From contig WGMX01000019.1 in assembly GCA_016124855.1 (NCBI GenBank), forward strand, positions 1 through 64,000: a stretch of DNA of 64,000 nt. Reading direction: 5' to 3'. How positions within the stretch are numbered: position 1 is the stretch's first letter; the number at the start of each line of letters is the position of its first letter. This DNA comes from Anaerolineaceae bacterium. Lineage in GTDB: Bacteria > Chloroflexota > Anaerolineae > Aggregatilineales > Phototrophicaceae. This document shows positions 1 to 7,761 of the stretch, in pieces. A model generated the notes under the pieces. The model was not told where the DNA came from. It searched no databases and worked only from the letters and a program-made list of their open reading frames with translations. The position numbers and the translations under genes were made by a program.

Positions 1-238
1 CCCCTAATATCGTTATCATCCATTTAGGCAGTTTAAGCATTTTCAACCTTGCTTGGCAGTTAGGTCAATTTGCTTATTCTGCCTCCTTTTTCTTCCTTAT
101 TCATGTACAAAGTCCAGCTAATGGTTATTTACGATTTAATTGGGTAAATAATCACTGAAAATTCTGTTTCGACCAATGGTATTTTCGTAGGGACGGCATA
201 ATGACATTTAACTTTTTAATACGGAGTACCCGGCGTAG

Positions 239-260
239 GGGAGCACCTATGTGTGCTCCC
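239..260. repeat. GTAGGG-type intergenic hairpin
   Basis: Arms GGGAGCAC and GTGCTCCC enclose a 6-base loop, preceded by GCGTAGG. Hairpins of the same design but different arm sequence occur at 1270, 32309, 36159, 50978 and 59275. Confidence 0.6.
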
Positions 261-263
261 GTA

Positions 264-310
264 TTTCTCCCTTGCCCTGTTACTACGGGAAAAGGGCTGG
301 GGTTAGGGAT
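264..310 (+). repeat. G-rich dispersed intergenic repeat, copy 1
   Basis: A divergent member of a family reading roughly TTCTCCC-TCCCTG, a short loop, then GGGAGGGGTTGGGGTGGGG. Related copies lie at 1314-1358, 6213-6252 and 7655-7702, all in the same orientation. Confidence 0.55.
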
Positions 311-441
311 ATGATTATTTCTCCGTTCCAATTTGTTAAACATCATCATGCCGTCCGTCACCTTTTACCATGCCAATTTGTAAATCGCCATAAATACCGT
401 CCGTGACACAAAATAAAAACATGCCGACTGGCTAGACAGAT

Positions 442-849
442 TTACACCCCGAAGGCTTTGACACGGGGCCACAGAACCGAAGCCAGTACAGAGGCGGCGA
501 TTACCTCTAGGAAATGTCCAAGCGGTTGAAGCTGGATGAAGGCCGCTATTAATAGGCTCATAACCACCAAGATGATGCCTGTGTTTAAGAGGATGTAACC
601 CAACCAGCCGCGCCGCACATTGCCGTAGCGCGGCTCTTGGGTGAAGCGCGGTAAAATCCAGAAGGCTACACCTAAAGCAAACTGAATCAACCAGCCGACG
701 ATTAAAAGTTCCAAGTGGGTGCTGACCAGCAGCCAGATACGCAAATCAAAGAGACTGCCTTTATTCCACAGCATCAGTGCGCCAATGGTGACACCTACGC
801 CCAAGTGAAGTAACGCCGTGCGTACCATCCATACCGATAGGCGAGGCAT
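442..849 (-). CDS. four-helix membrane protein, heme-copper oxidase-like fragment
   Basis: A protein of about 135 residues with four predicted membrane helices. The second helix carries THLELLIVGW followed by a PRF turn, resembling the His-bearing helix of subunit I in NorB/cbb3-type heme-copper oxidases. It is far too short to be an oxidase. The start at 849 (MPRLSVW) is chosen because it sits one base after the stop of the upstream paralogue (TGATATG); a longer frame to 984 would overlap that gene. It is the last gene of the nirK-side group and may pass electrons or bind heme, which is inference. It could be a plain structural membrane protein. Confidence 0.7.
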   Translation of the reverse strand: MPRLSVWMVRTALLHLGVGVTIGALMLWNKGSLFDLRIWLLVSTHLELLIVGWLIQFALGVAFWILPRFTQEPRYGNVRRGWLGYILLNTGIILVVMSLLIAAFIQLQPLGHFLEVIAASVLASVLWPRVKAFGV

Positions 850-850
850 A

Positions 851-1261
851 TCAGCGCTCCTTGACGCGCGGCCATATGACGATGATAAACATCCAGACGG
901 CGAACAATTGCAGCACAGCCGAAATGGGCAGCATCCAGCCGATATTGAACGGTTCGCCAATGATACGCAGAATAAGCCCGACATTGAGCAGAATCAGAAC
1001 CGCCCAGCCTACCCGTTCATCACCACGCGGGGCTTCTTTGGAAAATTTGGGGAACATCCAATAAGCGATGCCGATGATGAGCTGTGTAATCCAGCCGACG
1101 ACCAGCATATGCAGATAGGTCGGCATCATGGCATCCAGAAACGCGGGTAAATTGAGCAGCTTGCGGGCGCTGACGAGGAAACTGGTCAATAATCCGGCAG
1201 CAAAATAGAGCATGGCAGCTTTGATGAAGGTGCGGGTGATGGTGGGCATACATCTATCCAA
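851..1261 (-). CDS. four-helix membrane protein, heme-copper oxidase-like fragment (paralogue)
   Basis: 136 residues with four membrane helices. It is paralogous to the next gene: helix two reads TYLHMLVVGWITQ and then YWMFPKF, where the neighbour has THLELLIVGW and FWILPRF. Each twin keeps one histidine of the two that neighbour each other in the corresponding helix of NorB-like proteins. The stop is one base before the neighbour's start, so the pair is probably co-translated. It lies downstream of nirK on the same strand, about 110 bases away. A role as heme or quinol partner of the nitrite reductase is possible but not shown. Confidence 0.72.
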   Translation of the reverse strand: MDRCMPTITRTFIKAAMLYFAAGLLTSFLVSARKLLNLPAFLDAMMPTYLHMLVVGWITQLIIGIAYWMFPKFSKEAPRGDERVGWAVLILLNVGLILRIIGEPFNIGWMLPISAVLQLFAVWMFIIVIWPRVKER

Positions 1262-1269
1262 ATCCAGAA

Positions 1270-1289
1270 GGGCGACACATGGTCGCCCC
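1270..1289. repeat. GTAGGG-type intergenic hairpin
   Basis: Arms GGGCGAC and GTCGCCC with a short loop, between nirK and the membrane-protein pair. It has the same design as the hairpins at 239 and 50978 but different arms. Confidence 0.5.
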
Positions 1290-1313
1290 TTGTGGTGAGT
1301 GAACGAATTTGCG

Positions 1314-1358
1314 TTTTCTCCCCTCCCTGACGCTTCGGAGAGGGTTGGGGATGGGTTG
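1314..1358 (+). repeat. G-rich dispersed intergenic repeat, copy 2
   Basis: Reads TTTTCTCCCCTCCCTGA, a short loop, then GGAGAGGGTTGGGGATGGG. It sits just beyond the nirK stop codon. Confidence 0.6.
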
Positions 1359-1373
1359 CTTTAACCTCCCCAG

Positions 1374-2882
1374 TTAGTGACCTGAACCCGCCGTCAGTGT
1401 GCCGTTGAAGATTGTTGGCTGCGGGTCGCCTTCTGCGTATAAGTAGCCCGCTAAACCGCGTTCCAACCGTGCCAGCGCATGATCGACCAGAATGTAGCGT
1501 CCCGGCACTTGCAGTTTGAACTCGACCATGGTCGCGCCACCGGGAGCAACCGTCGTGGTCTGGACATCCGTTTCCGGCTGGGAGGTCAACGAGGCTTGAT
1601 TGTAAACCCGGTCAAAAATTTCGCCAATGACGTGGAAAGAACTGGTGGCGTTCGGACCACCGACACCGAAGAAGATGCGAACCGTATCACCAACTTTGGC
1701 ACGGAGGGCATTTTCATCGTTGGTCAGTGCCATTGACGCACCGTTGAAGACATAATATTCAGGATGTTCGTCCAGCATCTTCTGATGATCGAAGTCCACG
1801 TTACCGGTTGTGCCGAAAGGCTGCGCGGTATAAATCTCGCCCTGCATGACGTAAAACTCTTTATCGACTTTCGGAAGGCCGCCGGCAGGCTCGACCAAGA
1901 TCAGACCATACATGCCGCTGGCGATGTGGTGGGCGACGCTCGGTGTTGCGCAGTGGTACACAAATAGGCCGGGGCTAAGCGCTTGGAACGTAAATGATGT
2001 TTCCTCACCGGGTTTGGTCTGGGTAAAGACTGCACCGCCGCCGGGGCCAGTGACCGCATGGAGATCAATCGAATGCAGGAAGCCGCTGCTGAGTTCATTC
2101 TTCAGGTGCAGTTCGACGGTATCACCAACACGAACGCGCAGCATCGGGCCGGGAACGGTTCCGTTAAAAGTGAAGTAGGTGTAGGTCGTGCCATCTGCCA
2201 GTAAGCCGGAGACTTCTTTAGCCACCAAATCGATACGAACGTTGGTCGGGCCGCGATCACCAATCGGCGCGGGCAAATCAGCCGGATTGTGAACGATAGA
2301 TACCGCGTTAGGATTGGCTGGGCCAGCGGTCGGAACAGCCGCCGCTTGCATCATGTCCATGCCGCCCATGTTCATACCCGTACTGGAACTCGAGGCTGTT
2401 TGGCTGCCAGCCGCCGCTTCACCCTTGATGGTCAGTGTCCCTTCCATGCCCACCTGCCGATGACCGGGTGTGGCACAGTAGTATTTGAAACTGCCGGGTT
2501 TATCCGCGACAAAGGTGATGACTGCTGTTTGATCTTTAGCGCTCATCGTGCCAGTTGAAACTTTAAATTCATCAATCGTCAAATCATGTTGAATCGCGTC
2601 ACCATTGATGACCGTGATTTTGACCGTGTCCCCCACATTGGCTGTCAATTCGGGGTTCATCACGCCGTCAATCGCGCCACCGACACCCAGAAAACCCATC
2701 GGCGGTGTGCTTGATCCCAAGACCATCTTGAGCGTGTATTCAACCGTCGTGCCGGATGATTGTGCGCTGCTGGCATTGGGGACGATACGAATAGAAAACG
2801 GGAAAATAAGAAATGCGGTGACCGCGCCGACCAAAATGAGTATGGCCGCCCAAGTATTGGGATTGAACGTCTTACGAGTCAT
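1374..2882 (-). CDS. nirK: copper-containing nitrite reductase with N-terminal cupredoxin
   Basis: Reduces nitrite to nitric oxide outside the membrane. From the chosen start the protein has 502 residues: a membrane anchor (about 11-33), a cupredoxin domain with type-1 copper ligands H99, C136, H141 and M146, a Met-rich linker (about 163-180), then the two NirK cupredoxin domains. NirK ligands are visible: type-1 copper H310... C311, H318/H319 and M324; type-2 copper H275, H310 and H417; catalytic D273 in HSIDLH. H270 also belongs to this motif. The start at 2882 has AAGGAAAGG upstream and overlaps the ferredoxin stop as ATGA; a longer frame to 2918 lies inside the ferredoxin gene. The extra cupredoxin probably delivers electrons intramolecularly. 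Regulation follows from the FNR-type box at 3176. Confidence 0.93.
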   Translation of the reverse strand: MTRKTFNPNTWAAILILVGAVTAFLIFPFSIRIVPNASSAQSSGTTVEYTLKMVLGSSTPPMGFLGVGGAIDGVMNPELTANVGDTVKITVINGDAIQHDLTIDEFKVSTGTMSAKDQTAVITFVADKPGSFKYYCATPGHRQVGMEGTLTIKGEAAAGSQTASSSSTGMNMGGMDMMQAAAVPTAGPANPNAVSIVHNPADLPAPIGDRGPTNVRIDLVAKEVSGLLADGTTYTYFTFNGTVPGPMLRVRVGDTVELHLKNELSSGFLHSIDLHAVTGPGGGAVFTQTKPGEETSFTFQALSPGLFVYHCATPSVAHHIASGMYGLILVEPAGGLPKVDKEFYVMQGEIYTAQPFGTTGNVDFDHQKMLDEHPEYYVFNGASMALTNDENALRAKVGDTVRIFFGVGGPNATSSFHVIGEIFDRVYNQASLTSQPETDVQTTTVAPGGATMVEFKLQVPGRYILVDHALARLERGLAGYLYAEGDPQPTIFNGTLTAGSGH

Positions 2883-3115
2883 GAGTTTACCTTTCCTTGT
2901 GCATGAGGGTCTATACAAATGAGATAGGGAAGTTCGATGGCGTTATGTGGACACAAGGATTCGCAGTTGGCACAGTAGATGCAGAGGTCGGGGCGAACGA
3001 GTGCCGCTTTACCACCACGTTTGGAGAGAGCATTGGTCGGGCAGTTAGAAATACATGCCCCACAGCCGACACATTGATTGAGGTTAATGAGTGGGAGCCA
3101 CTGACTGTCGTCCAT
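2879..3115 (-). CDS. 2[4Fe-4S] ferredoxin
   Basis: A small electron carrier with two complete cluster motifs, CVGCGACISNCP and CIYCANCESLCP. Its stop overlaps the nirK start (ATGA), so the two are translationally coupled. The frame extends to 3136, but a start at 3115 (MDDSQWLP, 78 residues) is preferred: with the FNR box centred near 3182, activation at the usual -41.5 position puts the transcript start near 3141, leaving almost no leader for the longer form. It may feed electrons to NirK or to its maturation; the true partner is unknown. Confidence 0.85.
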   Translation of the reverse strand: MDDSQWLPLINLNQCVGCGACISNCPTNALSKRGGKAALVRPDLCIYCANCESLCPHNAIELPYLICIDPHAQGKVNS

Positions 3116-3147
3116 ATTTACGCCTATCGTCACCATCTATTGACTAC

Positions 3148-3153
3148 AGCGTA
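3148..3153 (-). promoter_or_regulatory. candidate -10 element of ferredoxin-nirK
   Basis: On the minus strand this reads TACGCT, matching the minimal TAnnnT form. It lies at the distance from the FNR box expected for class II activation. Confidence 0.4.
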
Positions 3154-3175
3154 AGACTCGTCAATCAGCCTGTCC

Positions 3176-3189
3176 TTGATCTAGATCAA
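3176..3189 (-). promoter_or_regulatory. FNR/DNR-type operator
   Basis: TTGATCTAGATCAA is an exact match to the FNR/DNR consensus TTGAT-N4-ATCAA. It lies between the regulator gene and the ferredoxin-nirK pair, upstream of the latter. The regulator encoded next door has the E-x-x-S-R recognition helix expected for this half-site. Confidence 0.85.
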
Positions 3190-3214
3190 GTTCATCAATA
3201 ATGAGAGTTTGTTT

Positions 3215-3895
3215 TTAGAGGGCGGCGAGGGTGCGCAGTAATTTTTCGTCAGTAATGAGGATTCGGTGACGGTCAAATCGGATGGCCTGTGCTTGTTCGA
3301 GCGACCGTAAAGCGCGGCTGATGGTTTCCGGCTGGGTGGCGAGGTGCGACGCGATGTTGGCACGGGTGACACCGGGGCCGCTGAGTGCGGGATCATCAAG
3401 CTGCTTGAGCAAAAAGCGTGCCAGTCGAATAGTTACGGAATAAAGTGCCAAATCTTCGACCTGAGCAACGAGGGCGCGGACATTCGTTGCCAGCAGTTTG
3501 ATCACCTTACGGGCAAGCGATGGGTCGATAGTTAGCAAATGACTGAGTGCGTCCGACGGCAAAACCCAGATGATTGCCTCGGTCAGCGTTCCCGAATGGG
3601 CGGGATTTCCACCGTGGTCAAAAGCAGCAATGTCATTGAAGGTGTTGCCGGGGCCGAGCAGCCGCATAATGTGTTCTTCGCCTTCGGGATTCACCTTGTA
3701 TATTTTGACGCGTCCCTCTTCGATGAGCCACATGCCGCTGGCAGGATTCCCTTCAAGGAATATCATTTCATCCGCTGCATACGTATGTCGCACACATTGA
3801 TCCGCCAACCAGTGTAAATCCACGTCTTCAAGCGAGTCGAAATAAGGCTGCAACCGGAGCAAATGGACGAGTCTCTCGCGCGTCAGTTCTGTCAT
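3215..3895 (-). CDS. Crp/Fnr-family transcription regulator (DNR/FNR-like)
   Basis: 226 residues: an N-terminal cyclic-nucleotide-binding-type beta barrel (about 20-120), a dimer helix, and a C-terminal winged HTH. The recognition helix contains QPETISRAL, the E-x-x-S-R pattern that reads TTGAT half-sites. It lacks the N-terminal cysteine cluster of oxygen-sensing FNR; only one Cys remains. It is therefore more like DNR/NNR regulators, which sense nitric oxide through heme, though no sensing residue can be assigned by eye. The start at 3895 follows the upstream stop by one base (TGATATG). It most likely controls the ferredoxin-nirK operon through the adjacent box. Confidence 0.88.
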   Translation of the reverse strand: MTELTRERLVHLLRLQPYFDSLEDVDLHWLADQCVRHTYAADEMIFLEGNPASGMWLIEEGRVKIYKVNPEGEEHIMRLLGPGNTFNDIAAFDHGGNPAHSGTLTEAIIWVLPSDALSHLLTIDPSLARKVIKLLATNVRALVAQVEDLALYSVTIRLARFLLKQLDDPALSGPGVTRANIASHLATQPETISRALRSLEQAQAIRFDRHRILITDEKLLRTLAAL

Positions 3896-3896
3896 A

Positions 3897-4271
3897 TCAG
3901 CCTTGCAAAGCGCCAATCGCTAAACAAACCCAGCCTGCGAGGAATGCCAACCCGCCCAGAGGTGTAACCGCGCCCAACCAGCGTTTGCCTGTCAAACTAA
4001 GGACGTACAGACTGCCCGAAAAAAGGATGATGCCTAACAGGAACAACCAGCCTGATAATGAAATCAGGGGCGAAGTGAACTGGCTACTGGCAAATGCCGT
4101 CCCTAACAGCGCCGCTGTGTGATAAAACTGGTACTGGACACCGGTTTTGAAGTTGGCTTCCAGCCGCGGCTTGTCACTGAAATAAGCGGCCAGCCCGTGC
4201 GCGGCAAAAGCCCCGAGTGCCACGCCTAAAAAGCCGTTGATCGCTGCGATGACGATGAATGTTGAAGTCAT
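3897..4271 (-). CDS. DUF423 family membrane protein
   Basis: 124 residues with four membrane helices. The N-terminal sequence NGFLGVALGAFAAHGL is typical of the DUF423 (YgdD-like) family of small inner-membrane proteins of unknown function. It precedes the Crp/Fnr gene with one base between stop and start, so the two are probably co-transcribed. No link to nitrite reduction is evident. Confidence 0.85.
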   Translation of the reverse strand: MTSTFIVIAAINGFLGVALGAFAAHGLAAYFSDKPRLEANFKTGVQYQFYHTAALLGTAFASSQFTSPLISLSGWLFLLGIILFSGSLYVLSLTGKRWLGAVTPLGGLAFLAGWVCLAIGALQG

Positions 4272-4373
4272 GTCAGTATTTGTCCCGTGTTGTAAGCGTC
4301 AGATTGGCGTTGAGTATATCGGAAAATGCTATGATAAGGTGAGGGTACTTCATCCACTGAAAGGAAGTCAGTC

Positions 4374-5777
4374 ATGTTCAAGCGGTTGCTATTAGTCCTA
4401 ATCTTAGGATTGGTTTTAGCGGTGCCTGTTGCGAATGCGCAGGACAGCTTGCCGCCCATCATCGCCGTTGCACAAGGCGATATTTACGCGATTAATCCTG
4501 TTGACGGCAGCGTCAAACAGCTTACAAATCATAATTTTCAAAGTTATGTCGATGAACCCGGTTCTCAGTCTGACTTGGCTCTTTCGCCGGATGGACGTTA
4601 TCTAGCTTACTTGCTATCACCGCATTTTTTTGTCGAGGCTGTGCGAAAGAATGAAGTGGGCAATTACGGTTCTTCACCCTCAAACGTGATGCTGCTTGAT
4701 CTGACAACCGGTGAGGAAAAAGTAATTGTACAGAATGATCCCCGGCTCACCGTCAAGAACCAGTCGGACTGGCGGTTTCACAGCGGGTTAGCATGGTCGC
4801 CCGATGGCACGCGGCTGATTTTTGTTCAAAGTCAAAATGTTTTTGATGATGCGAGTCGTAGCAGACAGCTTCTCAGTTTTAATCTGGATACCAAGCAGGT
4901 CACCACCTTATTGGATTCAGTCGAGCCTTTTTGGCGGCTGAGATGGTCGGGTGACAAGATTCTGGCAGATACGCGCGTTTATACGGACACAGGAACGCTT
5001 GTCGCCACCCATTATCTGAATGATGGCATGACGACCGACTACACCTTCCCCTATCATGGGACTGACTACCTGATGGTCGACAGCGCCGATGTTATTCCAC
5101 ATGATGGACGTGTATACGTCATGAACGTACTGACGGGTGAATATGGTGTCGTCAATGGCTACCAATCGAGTATCAGCGCCGTATCGCCGGAAAATTCCTT
5201 TGTGTTCATCGAAGATGACAACGATACCCGTCCGGCATATGTCATCAATCCGAAGAACGGTGACACATTCAATCCTCCGAGGCAGGCGCCTTATGCATTC
5301 AATTTTACCTTTGCGCCGGATGGACAGCACTTTGCTTATGTACTCATCAATACCAGCGTGAATATTTCGGATTTGAGCGGTAAAGAAGTGGTGGCTGACT
5401 TCAAAGCAACGACCATTATCTGGGGGCCGAAGCAGTATACCGTCGCTGACAAAAATGGCGATCAATCCGCTCCGGTCATGCCCACCAACGATTTTGATAA
5501 TACGAAGCGATGTGGCACACTACCCCCTGTCTCATTGGTCGCGGGTGGTCAGGGTAAGGTCATCGTAGGCGGTGGTCCGAACCGGCTCCGCAGCGCGCCC
5601 GACCCCAAAGCGGATACGGTTGGGCGAATTCCAGAAGGTGAGGTCTTCAACGTGATTGTTGGGGGACAAGGAGTCTGCGCCGGTGGCATTCGTTGGGCGC
5701 AGGTTGAATACCAAGGTCTCACAGGATGGACTGCCGAGGGTGCGGATGGTACAGCATTTTTAGAAGGGGTGCCATGA
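4374..5777 (+). CDS. secreted PD40/TolB-like beta-propeller with C-terminal SH3 domain
   Basis: 467 residues. A signal peptide ends near VANAQD. PD40-type strands follow (LSPDGRYLAYL, WSPDGTRLIFV, FAPDGQHFAYV), then a bacterial SH3-like domain at about 395-465 with NRLRSAPDPKADTVGRIP and a conserved Cys. It is exported and probably sits at the cell surface or in the wall. The start has AAGGAAG eight bases upstream. Its stop overlaps the following ACT-domain gene as ATGA, so the two are coupled, though no functional tie is obvious. Substrate and partner are unknown. Confidence 0.85.
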   Translation: MFKRLLLVLILGLVLAVPVANAQDSLPPIIAVAQGDIYAINPVDGSVKQLTNHNFQSYVDEPGSQSDLALSPDGRYLAYLLSPHFFVEAVRKNEVGNYGSSPSNVMLLDLTTGEEKVIVQNDPRLTVKNQSDWRFHSGLAWSPDGTRLIFVQSQNVFDDASRSRQLLSFNLDTKQVTTLLDSVEPFWRLRWSGDKILADTRVYTDTGTLVATHYLNDGMTTDYTFPYHGTDYLMVDSADVIPHDGRVYVMNVLTGEYGVVNGYQSSISAVSPENSFVFIEDDNDTRPAYVINPKNGDTFNPPRQAPYAFNFTFAPDGQHFAYVLINTSVNISDLSGKEVVADFKATTIIWGPKQYTVADKNGDQSAPVMPTNDFDNTKRCGTLPPVSLVAGGQGKVIVGGGPNRLRSAPDPKADTVGRIPEGEVFNVIVGGQGVCAGGIRWAQVEYQGLTGWTAEGADGTAFLEGVP

Positions 5778-6187
5778 GTCAAAAATCACCACTGAGATTA
5801 AAACTGCTGATGGATGTGTTCGGCATCCTCAAACTGCCGTCCACACATCCCTTTCCCGATTGGCTAAAAAGTGTGCCGGTCTTTTTTGTGGCACGCACAG
5901 AAGATGAATTTTCGATCATGTGCCCGCAGCGCGCGATCCCATCGGGACTGGCCTACAGCGCCGGTTGGTCATGTTTACGGGTCGATGGCAATCTGGCCTT
6001 TGATGAAGTCGGGGTTGCCGCGCGCGTCTCCCGACCGCTGGCCGATGCCGGATTGAGTATTTTTCTAGTCTCGACCCATGACCGTGATTATGTGCTCATT
6101 GCCGAAAAAGACTTGCAAGCCGCGCTCTCGGTTTATGAAAGCGCGGGTATCCGAATCGCTAATCATGGTAATGTCGCTGGTGTATAA
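5774..6187 (+). CDS. ACT-domain protein
   Basis: 137 residues. The sequence resembles the COG3603/CASTOR-like ACT proteins: a short N-terminal half around FFVARTEDEFSIMCP and a C-terminal ACT fold with VAARVSRPLADAGLSIF and VSTHDRDYVLIAE. Family members are cytoplasmic and are thought to bind amino acids. The start at 5774 is chosen because its ATG overlaps the preceding stop (ATGA); the open frame reaches 5726 inside the upstream gene. The ligand cannot be read from the sequence. Confidence 0.82.
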   Translation: MSQKSPLRLKLLMDVFGILKLPSTHPFPDWLKSVPVFFVARTEDEFSIMCPQRAIPSGLAYSAGWSCLRVDGNLAFDEVGVAARVSRPLADAGLSIFLVSTHDRDYVLIAEKDLQAALSVYESAGIRIANHGNVAGV

Positions 6188-6212
6188 AGACGGTTTACAA
6201 AAGCTCTTTAAA

Positions 6213-6252
6213 GCCCCTCCCTGTGTTTTGGGGAGGGGTTGGGGTGGGGTAT
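6213..6252 (+). repeat. G-rich dispersed intergenic repeat, copy 3
   Basis: Reads CCCCTCCCTGTGTTTTGGGG and then GAGGGGTTGGGGTGGGG. It is the closest match to the copy at 7655-7702. Confidence 0.7.
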
Positions 6253-6258
6253 GTATGA

Positions 6259-6285
6259 TCTCCCACCACTTAACGTAATCCTACC
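6259..6285 (+). repeat. short dispersed motif ending CCTACC
   Basis: TCTCCCACCACTTAACG followed by TAATCCTACC closely matches 32421-32446. It is probably part of the same intergenic repeat fauna. Confidence 0.45.
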
Positions 6286-6390
6286 TTGTAGGAGCCGGAT
6301 TTTTCCCGTCCGTTTTGAAGATTGATCGGTGTTCATTTTGATAGAGCAAACCTGTAACCTGACATTGACAAGTAACAAAGTAGAGACCTC

Positions 6391-7332
6391 ATGCATCGCA
6401 ATCTGTATGCCTTCCTGATCGTCGCCCTTTGTAGTTTGATGAGCTTCGATCTAGTCAGCGCCCAGCCGACTCCCATACCCGCTTGCCCGACCCTCGGTGA
6501 TCTGCCCACGCGCCTTAAATCCGGCATGTGGGCCAAAACCGTCGCTGGATTCACCATCAACCGTCGCGTTGAGCCGGATTTGCAGAGCAGCCGCAGCGGA
6601 CAAATCCCGAACGGCGACATTGTGCGTGTGGCCGACGGGCCGCGCTGTGCCGATGGTTATGTCTGGTGGCTGCTGAACTACGACAGTATGATGGGTTGGT
6701 CAGCCGAAGGCGATGTCAAAAGCAACAGTTATTGGCTGGAAAGCGTTGGCAAAATCGCTGAACCAGCCGCCGACAGTACCGAACCCGATGGCTGCCTGCA
6801 ACCGCCGGAAGTCTATGACCGCATTCAGGTAGGCGACGTAACTCTCAACCTGCGTACCTTAGCCATGCTCGATCATGCACAGGAACTCTACAGCGCTGAA
6901 GGCGGCATCATCCATTTGCGCAATGTGATTATGCAGGGCAGTTATAACCCCGGTGGAGTGTCTGCCAGCTTCGGCACGCATGATGGCGGCGGAGCATTGG
7001 ATATTTCGGTGCGCCAAATTGGAACGGGTAAAGTCCTAACTGACGAGATTAAGCCGCTGCTTCATGCCCTGCGCTTAGCTGGATTCGCGGCCTATCTCCG
7101 CGACTTCGACGAACTCTACAAAGGCTCACCGATTCATATTCATGCCATCGCCATCGGTGATGCCGAACTCTCCGAAGCCGCCCGCGCTCAAATCGACGGC
7201 ACATTCGGCTACTTCCGTGGCTATAATGCCTTGCCGCAAGACAATGGCGTTCCCTTACCCGATACCTCCGGTGCAATGGTCATCTGCGACTGGATGAAAG
7301 CACTGGGCTATAACGATTTGCGCGGGAAGTAA
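6391..7332 (+). CDS. secreted SH3 plus M15-like (VanY-type) peptidase
   Basis: 313 residues with a signal peptide ending near VSAQPT. An SH3-like domain (about 45-115) carries INRRVEPDLQSSRSGQIP. The C-terminal domain contains SFGTHDGGGALDISV and later SPIHIHAIAIG, which fit the zinc-binding SxHxxGxAxD and HxH patterns of D-Ala-D-Ala carboxypeptidase-type M15 enzymes. A role in trimming peptidoglycan peptides in the wall is the natural reading. The fold assignment rests on these motifs alone. It stands alone, between two copies of the G-rich dispersed repeat. Confidence 0.72.
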   Translation: MHRNLYAFLIVALCSLMSFDLVSAQPTPIPACPTLGDLPTRLKSGMWAKTVAGFTINRRVEPDLQSSRSGQIPNGDIVRVADGPRCADGYVWWLLNYDSMMGWSAEGDVKSNSYWLESVGKIAEPAADSTEPDGCLQPPEVYDRIQVGDVTLNLRTLAMLDHAQELYSAEGGIIHLRNVIMQGSYNPGGVSASFGTHDGGGALDISVRQIGTGKVLTDEIKPLLHALRLAGFAAYLRDFDELYKGSPIHIHAIAIGDAELSEAARAQIDGTFGYFRGYNALPQDNGVPLPDTSGAMVICDWMKALGYNDLRGK

Positions 7333-7375
7333 ATTCATCTTCCCCCAAAAGTTTGTAAACTCGAACCGAATCCTG

Positions 7376-7405
7376 TTGACGTGAGATGAACTTTTGTTCT
7401 ATAAT
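7376..7405 (+). promoter_or_regulatory. orphan sigma70-like promoter
   Basis: TTGACG and TATAAT separated by 18 bases. No gene is recognised directly downstream on this strand. The same TTTTGTTCTA(T/A)AATGAA context appears at 32209-32226. Confidence 0.5.
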
Positions 7406-7654
7406 GAAGTGGGTTTTTCTCTCAAAATCTCTGTGTCTCTGTGGTAAAAATTGTATTGCATTTACAGCAGCGGCATACCCAAATCTGCACGCGGTGGCAC
7501 TAGCCGAGACATCCGCCGCAAAAGTGACGTTTCAGCGCCGTTGAAGGAGCGTACCGCCGACACAAAATGTCAATTCAGCGCCTTGCTCCCCTGTTCCCGC
7601 CAGACAATTCGGCGGAAGTATTGCGAAATCTGCGAAAATTGCGAATCATTTGCA

Positions 7655-7702
7655 TTTTCTCCCCTCCCTGTGTTTTGGCGAGGGGCTGGGGGTGGGGTAT
7701 AT
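7655..7702 (+). repeat. G-rich dispersed intergenic repeat, copy 4
   Basis: Reads TTTTCTCCCCTCCCTGTG, then GAGGGGCTGGGGGTGGGG. It lies just beyond the stop of the convergent DUF4203-like gene. Confidence 0.7.
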
Positions 7703-7761
7703 AAATAAAACAGGCAGACCGATTGGCCTGCCCATTGAGAAAGATTGAGCCGTCTTGATGC

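Larger units (their letters stand above)
1..441. other. intergenic stretch at window edge
   Basis: No convincing gene is seen here. A 69-codon minus-strand frame exists but runs through two dispersed repeats and has no ribosome binding site. The stretch holds a GTAGGG-type hairpin (239-260) and a copy of the G-rich dispersed repeat (264-310). A short match, TTTTCGTAGGGAC, near 183 recurs near 32301. Confidence 0.6.
7333..7761. other. 429-base gene-less stretch with a strong promoter-like sequence
   Basis: No supported protein gene. An 85-codon frame beginning with TTG at 7451 lacks a ribosome binding site and runs through the G-rich repeat. The stretch contains a promoter-like TTGACG-18-TATAAT at 7376-7405, a GAAATCTGCGAAAATTGCG element near 7625-7650 that recurs at 32707-32735, and a G-rich repeat. 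A non-coding transcript is possible. Confidence 0.5.

Noticed and set aside
152-361. 69-codon minus-strand open frame at the window edge
   Set aside because: Built from two dispersed repeats and lacks a ribosome binding site.
4917-5465. 182-codon minus-strand open frame
   Set aside because: Antisense to the propeller-SH3 gene; no start signal and no family resemblance.
7451-7708. 85-codon plus-strand open frame beginning with TTG
   Set aside because: No ribosome binding site, Cys/Arg/Ser-rich, and its end is inside the G-rich repeat.
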